Assembly (NCBI GenBank): GCA_964404895.1
Contig: CAYOLV010000004.1
Span: 337,685 to 401,684 of the forward strand
DNA from: JBGSUZ01 sp964404895
GTDB taxonomy: Bacteria; Bacillota; Clostridia; Peptostreptococcales; Acidaminobacteraceae
DNA: 64,000 nucleotides
Direction: 5' to 3'
In this document: one piece after another, positions 32,140 through 40,215 of the stretch
How positions within the stretch are numbered: position 1 is the stretch's first letter
Layout of the letters: every line of letters begins with the position of its first letter
Program-made: the position numbers and the translations under genes
Notes under the pieces: generated by a model
The model's input: the letters and a program-made list of their open reading frames with translations, nothing else
The model's database searches: none
Told to the model about the DNA's origin: nothing

Positions 32140-35100
32140 CTAGCTGAGTTCAACCTTCACTCTGCTGCCGCTGATACCTGACTTGGCAGCGCTGACGAGG
32201 AGTTGTACGGGGACTCGTGATTTTATAGAGTCCACATGGCTGATGAGGCCGATGGACAACTTTTCATGGTGCAGTCGTTCAAGGGCTGTCATGACCACGT
32301 CTAAGGTCTCTTCGTCTAATGTGCCGAAGCCTTCGTCTAGGAAGAAGAATTCCAGTGGCGCCGTGCCTTTCAACTGAATTTGTGCGGAAAGGGCTAGGGC
32401 TAAAGCGAGGGACACCATAAAGGTTTCTCCCCCTGAAAGGCTGGCTGGGTCTCTCACCACACCGCCATTTTTGTAGTCCCGAATCATGAAATTCCCTTCA
32501 TCGTCTATTTCCAGTCCGTAGTTCCCCTGAGAGATATCCATGAGCTGCTCAGAGGCTTTTCCTGAAATGTAAATTAACTGATGGATGGCAATGTAACCTA
32601 CAAAGCGTTTTCCTTGGAAAAGTTTTTCAAGGTCGCTGATATAAGCAAGTTCCAAGTCTAGTTTCGCTTTTTCCTCTAGCAAGTTTTCCAACAGCTCGTA
32701 TTGGCTTTTCAACTGCTCCACTCTGGTTTTCAGGGCAACTTTCTCTTCGGAGAGACTTTGCAGTTCTCCTTCTTTTTCGGCTCGCTGAATGACCATGGCT
32801 TCATATGCAACCCCTTCAACTTTTCGACCCTTTAATTTCCCTTCCAGTTGGGCGATGCCCCCTTGGAGTCTTTGAATTTCTTCTTGGTAAGCTTTTAACT
32901 CTGTATTCAGTGCTTGTCGTTTTTCCATTTCTAAAAGACTGGTCTTCACCTCTTCTGCCGTCTCAAAAATAGAGACTTGAAGTTCTGCTTGGAAGATTTT
33001 AAAGGCCTGATCTTGTTGCTCCGTTTGAATGTTCAAGCTGTTTTCTGTGGTCAGGAAAGTGTCTTCTGCTTTTTTAAGCAGTTCTCCACAAACTTTTTCC
33101 TTGGCTTTTTCTGTTTCAAAAGCTTGTCTTATAAAATCACTTTCTGTTTTGGCTTTGATCAGTTTCGCGGGTAGCTCTTCCAACGCCCCAACTTGCTCCA
33201 TCAGTTCTGCCTTTTGCTTTTCGTAAACTTCCCTTTGAACTTTCCACTGAGTTTCAGCCGACAGGGTTTGATCTGACAGGGTTTGCTGACTGGTCTTTGT
33301 TTTCTCAATTTCCAAATTAGCCGCCGTGATTTTACGCCGAAGGTCTAGAATTTCATTTTCCAATTTTTCCAGTTGTTCTTCATCTTTTTTCATTTTTGCA
33401 TAAGCTGCTTGAATGTCTGAAATGCCCTGCTGTGCCTGTTTCATAAGGAACAAGCTTCGCTCTGTTTGGAGACGTTCTTTTAAAAGGTCTGCCTCTTCTA
33501 TAAGAGCGGTTAATTGAATTTTTTCTACCTGCAGACCACTGGTCACACTGGCTAGAGACTTTTCACACTGACTCAACTGAGCGTGTTGTTGCTCCTGTAA
33601 AAGTTGGTGGTGCTTCATGGCTTGTTGGTCAGCTTGCCACTTTCCTTCAAGGTCTTGATACTGTTTTGCCAAAGTCTCTGGCTGAGTTTCTAAAAAACCT
33701 TTTCCCAGATTTGCTTCTGTCTCTTGCCATTTTTGAAGCTGTACCGACCATTCATCTCTTCGGGTTTCCAGTATGGTGAGCTGTTTTTCACTGGCTTCGA
33801 TTTCCATATTTAACTGGTCGAGTCGCTCTTTTTGAGACTGATCCACCCCTTCCTCTGTAAGGGTTTCATTAGCCGCTGGGTGCTCCAAGGCGCCACAAAC
33901 CAGACAGGCTTCTCCTTGGACTAACTGCTTTCTCAATGCAATGGCATATTCTAAATTTTTCAGCGTCTCCAAAGTTTTTTCCAGTTGATTTTTTTGAGTT
34001 CTTAAGCCTTCAATCTGGCTTTTCATTTGATCAATTTGTGGATTAATAGCAGACAGATTTTCATGTAGACCTTTTAACTGCTTCTGGATTTCATCCCATT
34101 GACGCCACTGGTTTTCTGAGGTTTGCTTGGCTTGGTTTAAGGCCATGAGTTGTTCAGGAACCCCTGCTAAAGCTTCTTCCAGTCTTTGAAGCTCTACATG
34201 GGTCTTCTCTTGATCTGATTTTGCTGTCGTCAATGACATTTCCAGTTTCGTCTTTTCCGACTCTAGGTTTGTTACCCGCTCCTGAATATGTCCCTTTTTC
34301 TCTAAAACACCTTTCAGCCGTAAGTCCTCTGCTTCAATACTTTCAAATTGGAGGAACAACTCTTGAATGAGAGTCTTCTCCCCATGGCTCATGCGCAGGC
34401 TGTCCCCTGCCGCTATCTTGTCTCTCAAGCCTTCTTCCAGAGTGGTCTGTTCTCCCTGAAGCTGAGTCAGAGTCTCTTGGCTCTTTTTAAGTTGAACCCG
34501 AAGGTCATAGGCTTGGCGCTTTAATTGATCTAAATTCTCAGCCTGAGTACTTAAAGCCTTTGACTTTTCAAGGGCTTCTGTCAGACGATTCATTTCTATT
34601 TCCAAAATGGGGAGTCGTTTTTCTTTAGCTTCTTGAGCCCGTTCAAAGAGCTCATGAGCCACTTGATAAGCCTGAGTCGCCTCAGTTTTTTCCTTCTCGG
34701 CCTTTACTATTTCTATTTTCAACTTTTCAAGGGACTCTTTTAGTTTTTCCCACTGGTTCAGGCTTCCCCAAAGGTTTTGAGCCGCCTCTGCCCTGTCCAA
34801 CTTTTGCTGAATATGTTGGTAGTGCTCCCCTTGACTTTTCTTGCCTTCATAGGTCAACAGCACCTGTTCTAAGTCCTTTTGAAGTTGCCAAACCCCTTCT
34901 GCTTCTGCAAACTGCTCGTCCATGACTTTCTTCAGTTTTAAAGCTTCTTCGTAAGCCTTTTCTTGTTCTTTTAGAAGGGTTTCTTGCTGCTCAATAATGG
35001 CTTCGCTGACTTCTTCATAGGCTTTAAGCTGACCGCTGAGGGCTGTGTCTTTTAGCCTTACCGCTCTGGCGTGGGCAGAAAGTTTGCCAGTCAACTCGTC

Positions 35101-35631
35101 ACCATATTGCTGTAAATTGAAAATCCGCTCTAACATTTCTCCACGGTCTTTATTTTTAAGCTTTAAAAATTCGCTAAACTTCCCTTGGGGCAATACTACT
35201 GTACGAGTAAAATCTTCTTTGGTCAGCCCAATAACCGCCTCACATTGGTCGTTGACCTTTAAAGGGCGGTCTTCCAAAATAATTGGCCCCTCTGCTTCTA
35301 TGGACATCATTTTGGCGTATTTGGTGGTCACGCCTCCCGTTTTATTACGTTTGAATTCCCGTTCCACTCTGTACCGTTTTGAAGGAATACCAGACATTTC
35401 AAACTCAAAGCTGACATAGGCCGAATCTGTGTTGGCATTGATAAAATCTTTGGTATTTCTGGAAATATCCCCGTAAAGGCTTAGAGTAATCCCATCTAAA
35501 ATAGAGGTTTTCCCACTGCCAGTAGGACCGAAAATCCCAAAAATCCCTCGAGAAGTCAGGGTCTTAAAGTCGATGATTTGTTCTTCTAAAAAACTGTTGA
35601 TACCCTTTAATTTCAGTGCAATGGGTTTCAC
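32140..35631 (-). CDS. sbcC: Nuclease subunit SbcC
   Basis: 1163 aa, an SMC-like ATPase. N-terminal Walker A GIFGPTGSGKTSILDGI, long coiled coils, a central zinc hook LVCGALEHPA within QGEACLVCG, and C-terminal signature SLSGGETFMVSLALALALS with Walker B FFFLDEGFGTLDEE. With SbcD it forms the Mre11-Rad50-type complex that opens hairpins and blocked DNA ends. The start overlaps the sbcD stop by four bases. Confidence 0.95.
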   Translation of the reverse strand: MKPIALKLKGINSFLEEQIIDFKTLTSRGIFGIFGPTGSGKTSILDGITLSLYGDISRNTKDFINANTDSAYVSFEFEMSGIPSKRYRVEREFKRNKTGGVTTKYAKMMSIEAEGPIILEDRPLKVNDQCEAVIGLTKEDFTRTVVLPQGKFSEFLKLKNKDRGEMLERIFNLQQYGDELTGKLSAHARAVRLKDTALSGQLKAYEEVSEAIIEQQETLLKEQEKAYEEALKLKKVMDEQFAEAEGVWQLQKDLEQVLLTYEGKKSQGEHYQHIQQKLDRAEAAQNLWGSLNQWEKLKESLEKLKIEIVKAEKEKTEATQAYQVAHELFERAQEAKEKRLPILEIEMNRLTEALEKSKALSTQAENLDQLKRQAYDLRVQLKKSQETLTQLQGEQTTLEEGLRDKIAAGDSLRMSHGEKTLIQELFLQFESIEAEDLRLKGVLEKKGHIQERVTNLESEKTKLEMSLTTAKSDQEKTHVELQRLEEALAGVPEQLMALNQAKQTSENQWRQWDEIQKQLKGLHENLSAINPQIDQMKSQIEGLRTQKNQLEKTLETLKNLEYAIALRKQLVQGEACLVCGALEHPAANETLTEEGVDQSQKERLDQLNMEIEASEKQLTILETRRDEWSVQLQKWQETEANLGKGFLETQPETLAKQYQDLEGKWQADQQAMKHHQLLQEQQHAQLSQCEKSLASVTSGLQVEKIQLTALIEEADLLKERLQTERSLFLMKQAQQGISDIQAAYAKMKKDEEQLEKLENEILDLRRKITAANLEIEKTKTSQQTLSDQTLSAETQWKVQREVYEKQKAELMEQVGALEELPAKLIKAKTESDFIRQAFETEKAKEKVCGELLKKAEDTFLTTENSLNIQTEQQDQAFKIFQAELQVSIFETAEEVKTSLLEMEKRQALNTELKAYQEEIQRLQGGIAQLEGKLKGRKVEGVAYEAMVIQRAEKEGELQSLSEEKVALKTRVEQLKSQYELLENLLEEKAKLDLELAYISDLEKLFQGKRFVGYIAIHQLIYISGKASEQLMDISQGNYGLEIDDEGNFMIRDYKNGGVVRDPASLSGGETFMVSLALALALSAQIQLKGTAPLEFFFLDEGFGTLDEETLDVVMTALERLHHEKLSIGLISHVDSIKSRVPVQLLVSAAKSGISGSRVKVELS

Positions 35632-36842
35632 TCTGCCACCTCCTCAAGAATGTTCATCAGATAGGTCGTCAAGGCTTCTTCTGGCTCAGTTCCACGTTCA
35701 CGGCTGTAAAAGTCCTTAAAGTGCTCTGAAAAACTCTTTTCAGAAAAGGCTCTCAGCAAGTCCCCATCTGTTTGAGAAGGGTGGTTGTTAAAGATAGGGG
35801 TCAGTTCCAATATGTCTTTTTTGAAGCCTTTAATGGCTTTGATCTCGTCTTCTCGAATATAGCTGTCCGTCTCAATTTCAAGGTAGACCCAGCTCTCTTC
35901 TTCCTGTTTTTCTTCTGCCATTTTTAAAGCCTCAGCCACCCCGCTGCATTTCCATATTTGGATAGGTTTGTAGACGGGAAGGGGCAATGTTTCTATGAGA
36001 GCAGGTTCCCCTGCCTTGGCATCAATTAAAATACAAGATTTTTCAAAATGAATTTCTTTCTTGTTGTAGTGTATAGGCGACCCTGAGTAGCGGGCTCTTC
36101 CACCGCTTCCCGGAACCACTTGTGGCTTATGAACGTGACCGAGGGCAATATACTGAGCTTTTTCAGGGAGACAACTGCCATCAATAATATAACTGCCGCC
36201 CAGTTGGATGCTCCGCTCCGAGCCCCCTTCCACACTGCCCATGGCAAATAAATGGGTCACTGCTAAATTGATGGTGTCTTCTCGGTAATGGTCGCTCAAT
36301 TGTTCAAACAGTTGATGAATGCGGTCTGTATAAGATTCCAGCCGTTCTTCGTCTGTGGTTAAGTCTTCGTAGAGGACTTCATTTAATCGCTTTTCACTTG
36401 GGTAAGGCACGGTTAAAATAACAGCCCGTTCCCCGCCAATTTCAATTTCTATGTAGCCTTCCCCAGAAGCCACCACTTGGTGGTTTCCATATTTTCCAGT
36501 TTCGATAATGGTTTTCGGTGTTCCAGCCATTAAAATCCCATGTTCTCTTGCCAAAGGACCCGCCGCTACTAAACGTTCAGGATTGTCATGGTTCCCTGCA
36601 ATGACCAAGGTCATACAAGCCCCTTTTCGGGACAGCTTTTTTAGGGTTTCATAGAAGAGCGTTTCTGCCTTTGACGGCGGGTTGCTGCTGTCGTAAACAT
36701 CTCCTGCAATAATGATTAAATCTATGTTTTGGCTTTCTGAAAGGGCTATAAAATCCTTTAAAAAAGCTTCTTGTTCTTCCAACCTGCTCATGCCTTCTAA
36801 ATGCTTTCCAAGATGCCAGTCAGCAGTGTGTAGTATTCTCAT
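35628..36842 (-). CDS. sbcD: Nuclease subunit SbcD
   Basis: 404 aa from ATG 36842 (MRILHTADWHLGK), with GGAGG nine bases upstream; the longer ORF to 36917 would run into folA and has no ribosome site. Metallophosphoesterase motifs: ADWHLGK, GDVYDSSNPP, IAGNHDNPERL, THLFAMG, ALGHVHKPQ, all Mn2+ ligands of Mre11-type nucleases. C-terminal capping domain present. It lies 25 bases after folA and overlaps sbcC. Confidence 0.95.
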   Translation of the reverse strand: MRILHTADWHLGKHLEGMSRLEEQEAFLKDFIALSESQNIDLIIIAGDVYDSSNPPSKAETLFYETLKKLSRKGACMTLVIAGNHDNPERLVAAGPLAREHGILMAGTPKTIIETGKYGNHQVVASGEGYIEIEIGGERAVILTVPYPSEKRLNEVLYEDLTTDEERLESYTDRIHQLFEQLSDHYREDTINLAVTHLFAMGSVEGGSERSIQLGGSYIIDGSCLPEKAQYIALGHVHKPQVVPGSGGRARYSGSPIHYNKKEIHFEKSCILIDAKAGEPALIETLPLPVYKPIQIWKCSGVAEALKMAEEKQEEESWVYLEIETDSYIREDEIKAIKGFKKDILELTPIFNNHPSQTDGDLLRAFSEKSFSEHFKDFYSRERGTEPEEALTTYLMNILEEVAE

Positions 36843-36867
36843 GAAACGACGCCTCCTCTCACTCTTT

Positions 36868-37404
36868 TTATAGGGTACTGATATGTTCAATGCGGTTAAA
36901 GAGACAGTAATTTTCAAAGTCCTGTTCTCTGTAATTTTTATGGCTATAGCGCTTCACCACAAAGTCTTCATGGGTCAGCAAGGTTTCTTCATAAGTGTAA
37001 AATGCTTCGAATTCTGGGAAATAAGCGTCCCCTTCATGAGCGCCTTTTACTTCGGTGAGAATAATCTCTGAACAGAAGGGCATCATTAACTCATAAAGCA
37101 TGGCACCACCACAGACCCAACCTTCCCCTTGAAGGTCTAGGGAACAAATTTCGGCAATGTCATTAATGACCGTAATCCTTTCTGTGTCATGGAGTTCAGG
37201 GTCTAAGGATTGGCTCAGAACAATATATTTAGTTCCCTCAGGTCTGCGCCTAATGCCTTCAAAGGTCTTTCTTCCCATGAGGAGGAGCTTGCCATCGGTT
37301 TGACTTTGGTACCATGCTATATCTTCAGGAATGCGCCAAGGCAGTCGATCATTTTTGCCAATGAGGCGATTCTCATCCATTGCCACAATCATTTTCCACT
37401 TCAT
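36868..37404 (-). CDS. folA: Dihydrofolate reductase
   Basis: 178 aa from ATG 37404 (MKWKMIVAMDENRLIGKNDRLPWRIPEDIAWY). GAGG lies seven bases before this ATG but only one before the alternative at 37410. The active-site region with DRLPWRIPEDI, LLMGRKTFEGI and WVCGGAMLYELMMPFCSEIILTEV is standard. It reduces dihydrofolate with NADPH. No thyA is adjacent; sbcD and sbcC follow. The C-terminus is slightly extended (FENYCLFNRIEHISTL). Confidence 0.93.
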   Translation of the reverse strand: MKWKMIVAMDENRLIGKNDRLPWRIPEDIAWYQSQTDGKLLLMGRKTFEGIRRRPEGTKYIVLSQSLDPELHDTERITVINDIAEICSLDLQGEGWVCGGAMLYELMMPFCSEIILTEVKGAHEGDAYFPEFEAFYTYEETLLTHEDFVVKRYSHKNYREQDFENYCLFNRIEHISTL

Positions 37405-37521
37405 TTCCATACCTCTTTCAACAATTGATATACCTCGATTATATCTTTTTTTTTCCAGGGTGGATAGAAAGCCCCTTGGAAAAGATTTAATATAATTTTC
37501 AATTAATTTTCTTTTTTATGC

Positions 37522-37551
37522 TTGACACTGTATAGTTACTCATGATACGAT
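37522..37551 (+). promoter_or_regulatory. his operon promoter
   Basis: -35 TTGACA (37522-37527), 18-base spacer, -10 TACGAT (37546-37551). The leader transcript then runs about 60 bases to the leader peptide. Confidence 0.55.
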
Positions 37552-37611
37552 TCATAAAAATTAACACTTAGTTATGACTTTCCCAACCAATACGACGATG
37601 GAGGTGTCTTT

Positions 37612-37689
37612 ATGAATGTATTCAGCCAATTAAACAATTTAGCGTTAAGACAACTTCATCATCACCATCTGCGGAGGGTTTGTAACTAG
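37612..37689 (+). CDS. hisL: His operon leader peptide
   Basis: 25 codons read directly: ATG with GGAGGTG five bases upstream, ending in TAG. The peptide is MNVFSQLNNLALRQL followed by four consecutive His codons (CAT CAT CAC CAT, 37657-37668) and LRRVCN. A run of His codons just ahead of a terminator hairpin and the his genes is the defining design of ribosome-mediated attenuation: shortage of charged tRNA-His stalls the ribosome and favours read-through. Confidence 0.9.
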   Translation: MNVFSQLNNLALRQLHHHHLRRVCN

Positions 37690-37708
37690 CAACGGTCCTG
37701 AACTTTAG

Positions 37709-37771
37709 ACCACTACTAGCAGCAAGCTCTATTTGTGCATCTTTAGAGCCTGCTGCAGTGGTGGTTTTTTT
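37709..37771 (+). terminator. his attenuator terminator
   Basis: A very long stem: ACCAC, GCAGC and GCTCTA segments of 37709-37731 pair with TTAGAGC, GCTGC and GTGGT of 37743-37765, followed by seven T. It starts 20 bases after the leader peptide stop. I could not resolve the antiterminator pairing by eye; a short GGTC/GACC pairing overlaps the 5' arm. Confidence 0.85.
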
Positions 37772-37776
37772 ATTGA

Positions 37777-37817
37777 AATCCCCCAACTGAGCAAGCGCTT
37801 GGATGGGGGATTTTTTT
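37777..37817 (+). terminator. Second terminator in the his leader
   Basis: Stem AATCCCCC (37777-37784) with GGGGGATT (37805-37812), containing an inner palindrome CAAGCGCTTG, followed by a T run. It begins six bases after the first terminator's T run, still upstream of hisG. Confidence 0.8.
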
Positions 37818-37900
37818 CGTTACTTGGAACACAGGTTAAACCCAAACGACTTTTTAAGCAACTAACCCAGATTCATAAAAAATTGACGAGGTGAATAATT

Positions 37901-38044
37901 ATGAAAAATCAAACAACTCTTAAGAACACGAACACAGCCAACAAACTTAAAAAAATGGAAAGAATCATGGTGGTTAAATCCACTGCCCTTAAAAACAACG
38001 TTAAAGCAGAGAGCAACCTTTGGCCTTGTCTCTCCATTCACTAA
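37901..38044 (+). CDS. 47-residue ORF between attenuator and hisG
   Basis: 47 codons, ATG with GAGGTG seven bases upstream, TAA stop 10 bases before the hisG start. The peptide is basic and rich in Lys, Asn and Thr (MKNQTTLKNTNTANKLKKME...) and ends LWPCLSIH. No membrane segment or known motif. It occupies the place where hisZ is often found. It could be a small protein, a translational coupler for hisG or a second leader ORF; coding status is unproven. Confidence 0.45.
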   Translation: MKNQTTLKNTNTANKLKKMERIMVVKSTALKNNVKAESNLWPCLSIH

Positions 38045-38054
38045 GGGGGCTCCC

Positions 38055-38735
38055 ATGATACGCATAGCCATGTCCAAGGGTCGAGTCGCTGAAAATGCCC
38101 TTGAACAACTTAAAGCCTTAGGCTACACTTTCAGCTGTTTTCCAAAACGCCAGCTTTGGGTCATTGACGACCGACAAGAAATTGAGTTGATCTTCTTAAA
38201 AGCCCAAGACGTTCCCATCTATGTGGAACGAGGGGTTGCAGACCTTGGCATTGTGGGCAGCGATGTCCTACAAGAAGAACCGCTGGATTTAGAAGCCCTT
38301 CTCGACCTGAATTTTAGCAAATGCCAAATGTGTCTGGCAGGGGCGTCAGATGTAAACCCTGACAGTATTCCCTACCTGAGACTGGCTTCTAAATATCCAA
38401 ACGTCGCGAAGGCCTATTTAGCCGAAAACGGTCAATCAGGATCTGTAGTCTCCCTTTCAGGTTCCGTGGAACTGGCCCCAATTCTAGGCATCAGCGATTT
38501 GATTGTGGACATTGTTGAAAGCGGACAGACCCTGAAAGCCCACAACTTAGTGGTTCACAAAGTCCTCTTCAACGTTTCCGCCACACTGATTGCCAACAAA
38601 CAACTCTACAAATTAAAATCAGCCAAGTTAGAACCCTTCGTCAAACAATGGGAAGACTGGCTCATGGAGGATAAATGCAATGAAATTACTGGATTTAAGA
38701 TCCTCAGCGATTCCAGAATTGAACTGGGCGCTTAA
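38055..38735 (+). CDS. hisG: ATP phosphoribosyltransferase, short form (HisG-S)
   Basis: 226 aa. Lacks the C-terminal ACT regulatory domain of the long form. Family motifs: MIRIAMSKGRVAENALEQL, GVADLGIVGSDVL, and the PRPP loop ILGISDLIVDIVESGQTLKAHNL. It joins ATP and PRPP, the first step of histidine synthesis. Short HisG is normally active only with the HisZ subunit, which is absent from this operon and window. GGGGG ribosome site before ATG. It overlaps hisD by 56 bases. Confidence 0.93.
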   Translation: MIRIAMSKGRVAENALEQLKALGYTFSCFPKRQLWVIDDRQEIELIFLKAQDVPIYVERGVADLGIVGSDVLQEEPLDLEALLDLNFSKCQMCLAGASDVNPDSIPYLRLASKYPNVAKAYLAENGQSGSVVSLSGSVELAPILGISDLIVDIVESGQTLKAHNLVVHKVLFNVSATLIANKQLYKLKSAKLEPFVKQWEDWLMEDKCNEITGFKILSDSRIELGA

Positions 38736-40149
38736 CGATAAAAAAACGCTGAAAACTTTACTCAAACAGCAGCTTGAAGCTTTTTTAGGCACACCTAAGA
38801 AAGGATTAAAGCCCAGCCTTGAAGACTTGGAAGTAGTTTCAGACATTATTGAGACTGTCCAAAATGAAGGTGACAAGGCGCTTCGAAAGTATGCCCTTCT
38901 CTTTGACAACTACAATCCTTCGACGGCTAGCAACCCAGCGGATAACACGCCAGCAGATAGCACTCCATTGGATAGCACCCTAGCGGGCAGCACCCCAAGA
39001 CGTTCAGATTTTTTAGTCACGGACGAGGAATTTGAAACCGCTAAAAACCAAGTTAGTGAAGCATTAAAAAATACCCTAAAAGCCGCTAGTGACAATATCT
39101 TTGCCTATCATAAAAATCAAGTGGCACCTGATTGGTCCTTTAGTCACAGTGAAGGTGTTGTCCTAGGTCAGCGCATTCGCCCCCTAGAAAGAGTTGCCCT
39201 GTATATTCCCGGTGGAAAAGCAGCCTACCCTTCAACCGTGTTGATGAACGGGATCCCTGCCTTGATTGCAGGGGTTGAGGAGATTGCCATCTTTACACCT
39301 CCTGACAAATCTGGAAAGGTAAATCCTTTAGTCCTTTACGCCGCTGACCTTTTAGGCATTCGTGAAGTCTATAAGTTAGGGGGGGCGCAGGCAATTGCCG
39401 CCGCCGCTTATGGCACTGAAACTATTTCTACCGTGGACAAAATAGTAGGCCCTGGGAACCGTTATGTGGCACTGGCTAAGAAATTGGTCTTTGGGGACGT
39501 TGCCATTGACATGATTGCTGGCCCTAGCGAGGTCTTAATTCTGGCAGATGAAAGTGCCAACCCCCAGTGGATTGCCGCAGACTTATTGGCACAAGCAGAG
39601 CATGACGAAGATGCTTCTGTCTATTTAGTGACCACCGACCCTTCCCTTCTGCCAAAAGTAGAATGGGCACTGGAAGAACAGCTTCGCTCCCTTCCTAAAT
39701 CCGACATTGCCCGTAAATCCATTGAAAACAACGGTTATGTATTCTTGATTGGCGAAGCGGAAATCGGGCTGATGCTCTCTAACCTGATTGCCCCTGAACA
39801 CCTTGAGTTGATGATTCAAGACCCTTTTGCCGCACTGGAACAAGTGGAACATGCGGGCTCGGTCTTTTTAGGTGCTAATACCCCTGAAGCCCTTGGGGAT
39901 TACTACGCGGGAACCAACCACACCCTGCCGACCAGTGGTACTGCGCGATTTTCTTCTCCTCTTGGAGTTTATGACTTTATCAAACGTCCTAGCTTCCTCA
40001 GTTATTCTAAAGAGGCACTGGAAGCCATCGGCTCACAGGTTGAAATTTTTGCCCAAGCAGAGGGTCTGGAGGCTCATATGCGCTCTGTCACCTGCAGAAT
40101 TACCCCCTGCTCTTCGTCAACGCCTAACTTTGACTCTTACCGCGACTGA
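38680..40149 (+). CDS. hisD: Histidinol dehydrogenase with repeat insert
   Basis: 489 aa versus about 430 usual. Zn and catalytic motifs: YIPGGKAAYPSTVLMNGIPA, KLGGAQAIAAAAYGTET, VDKIVGPGNRYVALAKK, IDMIAGPSEVLILAD, AEHDEDA and NHTLPTSGTARFSS. Oxidises histidinol to histidine with NAD+. Residues about 83-108 are an insert of five pentapeptide units (NPAD-, NTPAD-, STPLD-type), encoded by a 15-bp minisatellite. The ATG at 38680 has GGAGG nine bases upstream inside hisG, so the overlap is real. Confidence 0.93.
   Translation: MKLLDLRSSAIPELNWALNDKKTLKTLLKQQLEAFLGTPKKGLKPSLEDLEVVSDIIETVQNEGDKALRKYALLFDNYNPSTASNPADNTPADSTPLDSTLAGSTPRRSDFLVTDEEFETAKNQVSEALKNTLKAASDNIFAYHKNQVAPDWSFSHSEGVVLGQRIRPLERVALYIPGGKAAYPSTVLMNGIPALIAGVEEIAIFTPPDKSGKVNPLVLYAADLLGIREVYKLGGAQAIAAAAYGTETISTVDKIVGPGNRYVALAKKLVFGDVAIDMIAGPSEVLILADESANPQWIAADLLAQAEHDEDASVYLVTTDPSLLPKVEWALEEQLRSLPKSDIARKSIENNGYVFLIGEAEIGLMLSNLIAPEHLELMIQDPFAALEQVEHAGSVFLGANTPEALGDYYAGTNHTLPTSGTARFSSPLGVYDFIKRPSFLSYSKEALEAIGSQVEIFAQAEGLEAHMRSVTCRITPCSSSTPNFDSYRD
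38926..39000 (+). repeat. In-frame 15-bp minisatellite in hisD
   Basis: Five consecutive 15-base units: 38926-38940, 38941-38955, 38956-38970, 38971-38985, 38986-39000, each of the form GATAGCACNCCANNG with substitutions. It encodes a Ser/Thr/Pro/Asp-rich tract. Confidence 0.85.
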
Positions 40150-40215
40150 GCTTAACACTTAATCACACCTAACCCTTACGCTTACCTAACCCTTGCAGAA
40201 TGGAGGACACCCCCA

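Noticed and set aside
36843..36917. Longer N-terminus of SbcD
   Set aside because: It would overlap folA and lacks a ribosome site; the ATG at 36842 starts the family motif and has GGAGG.
37520..37900. T-box leader for the his operon
   Set aside because: No T-box core (AGGGTGGNACCGCG-like) is visible; the leader-peptide model explains the sequence better.
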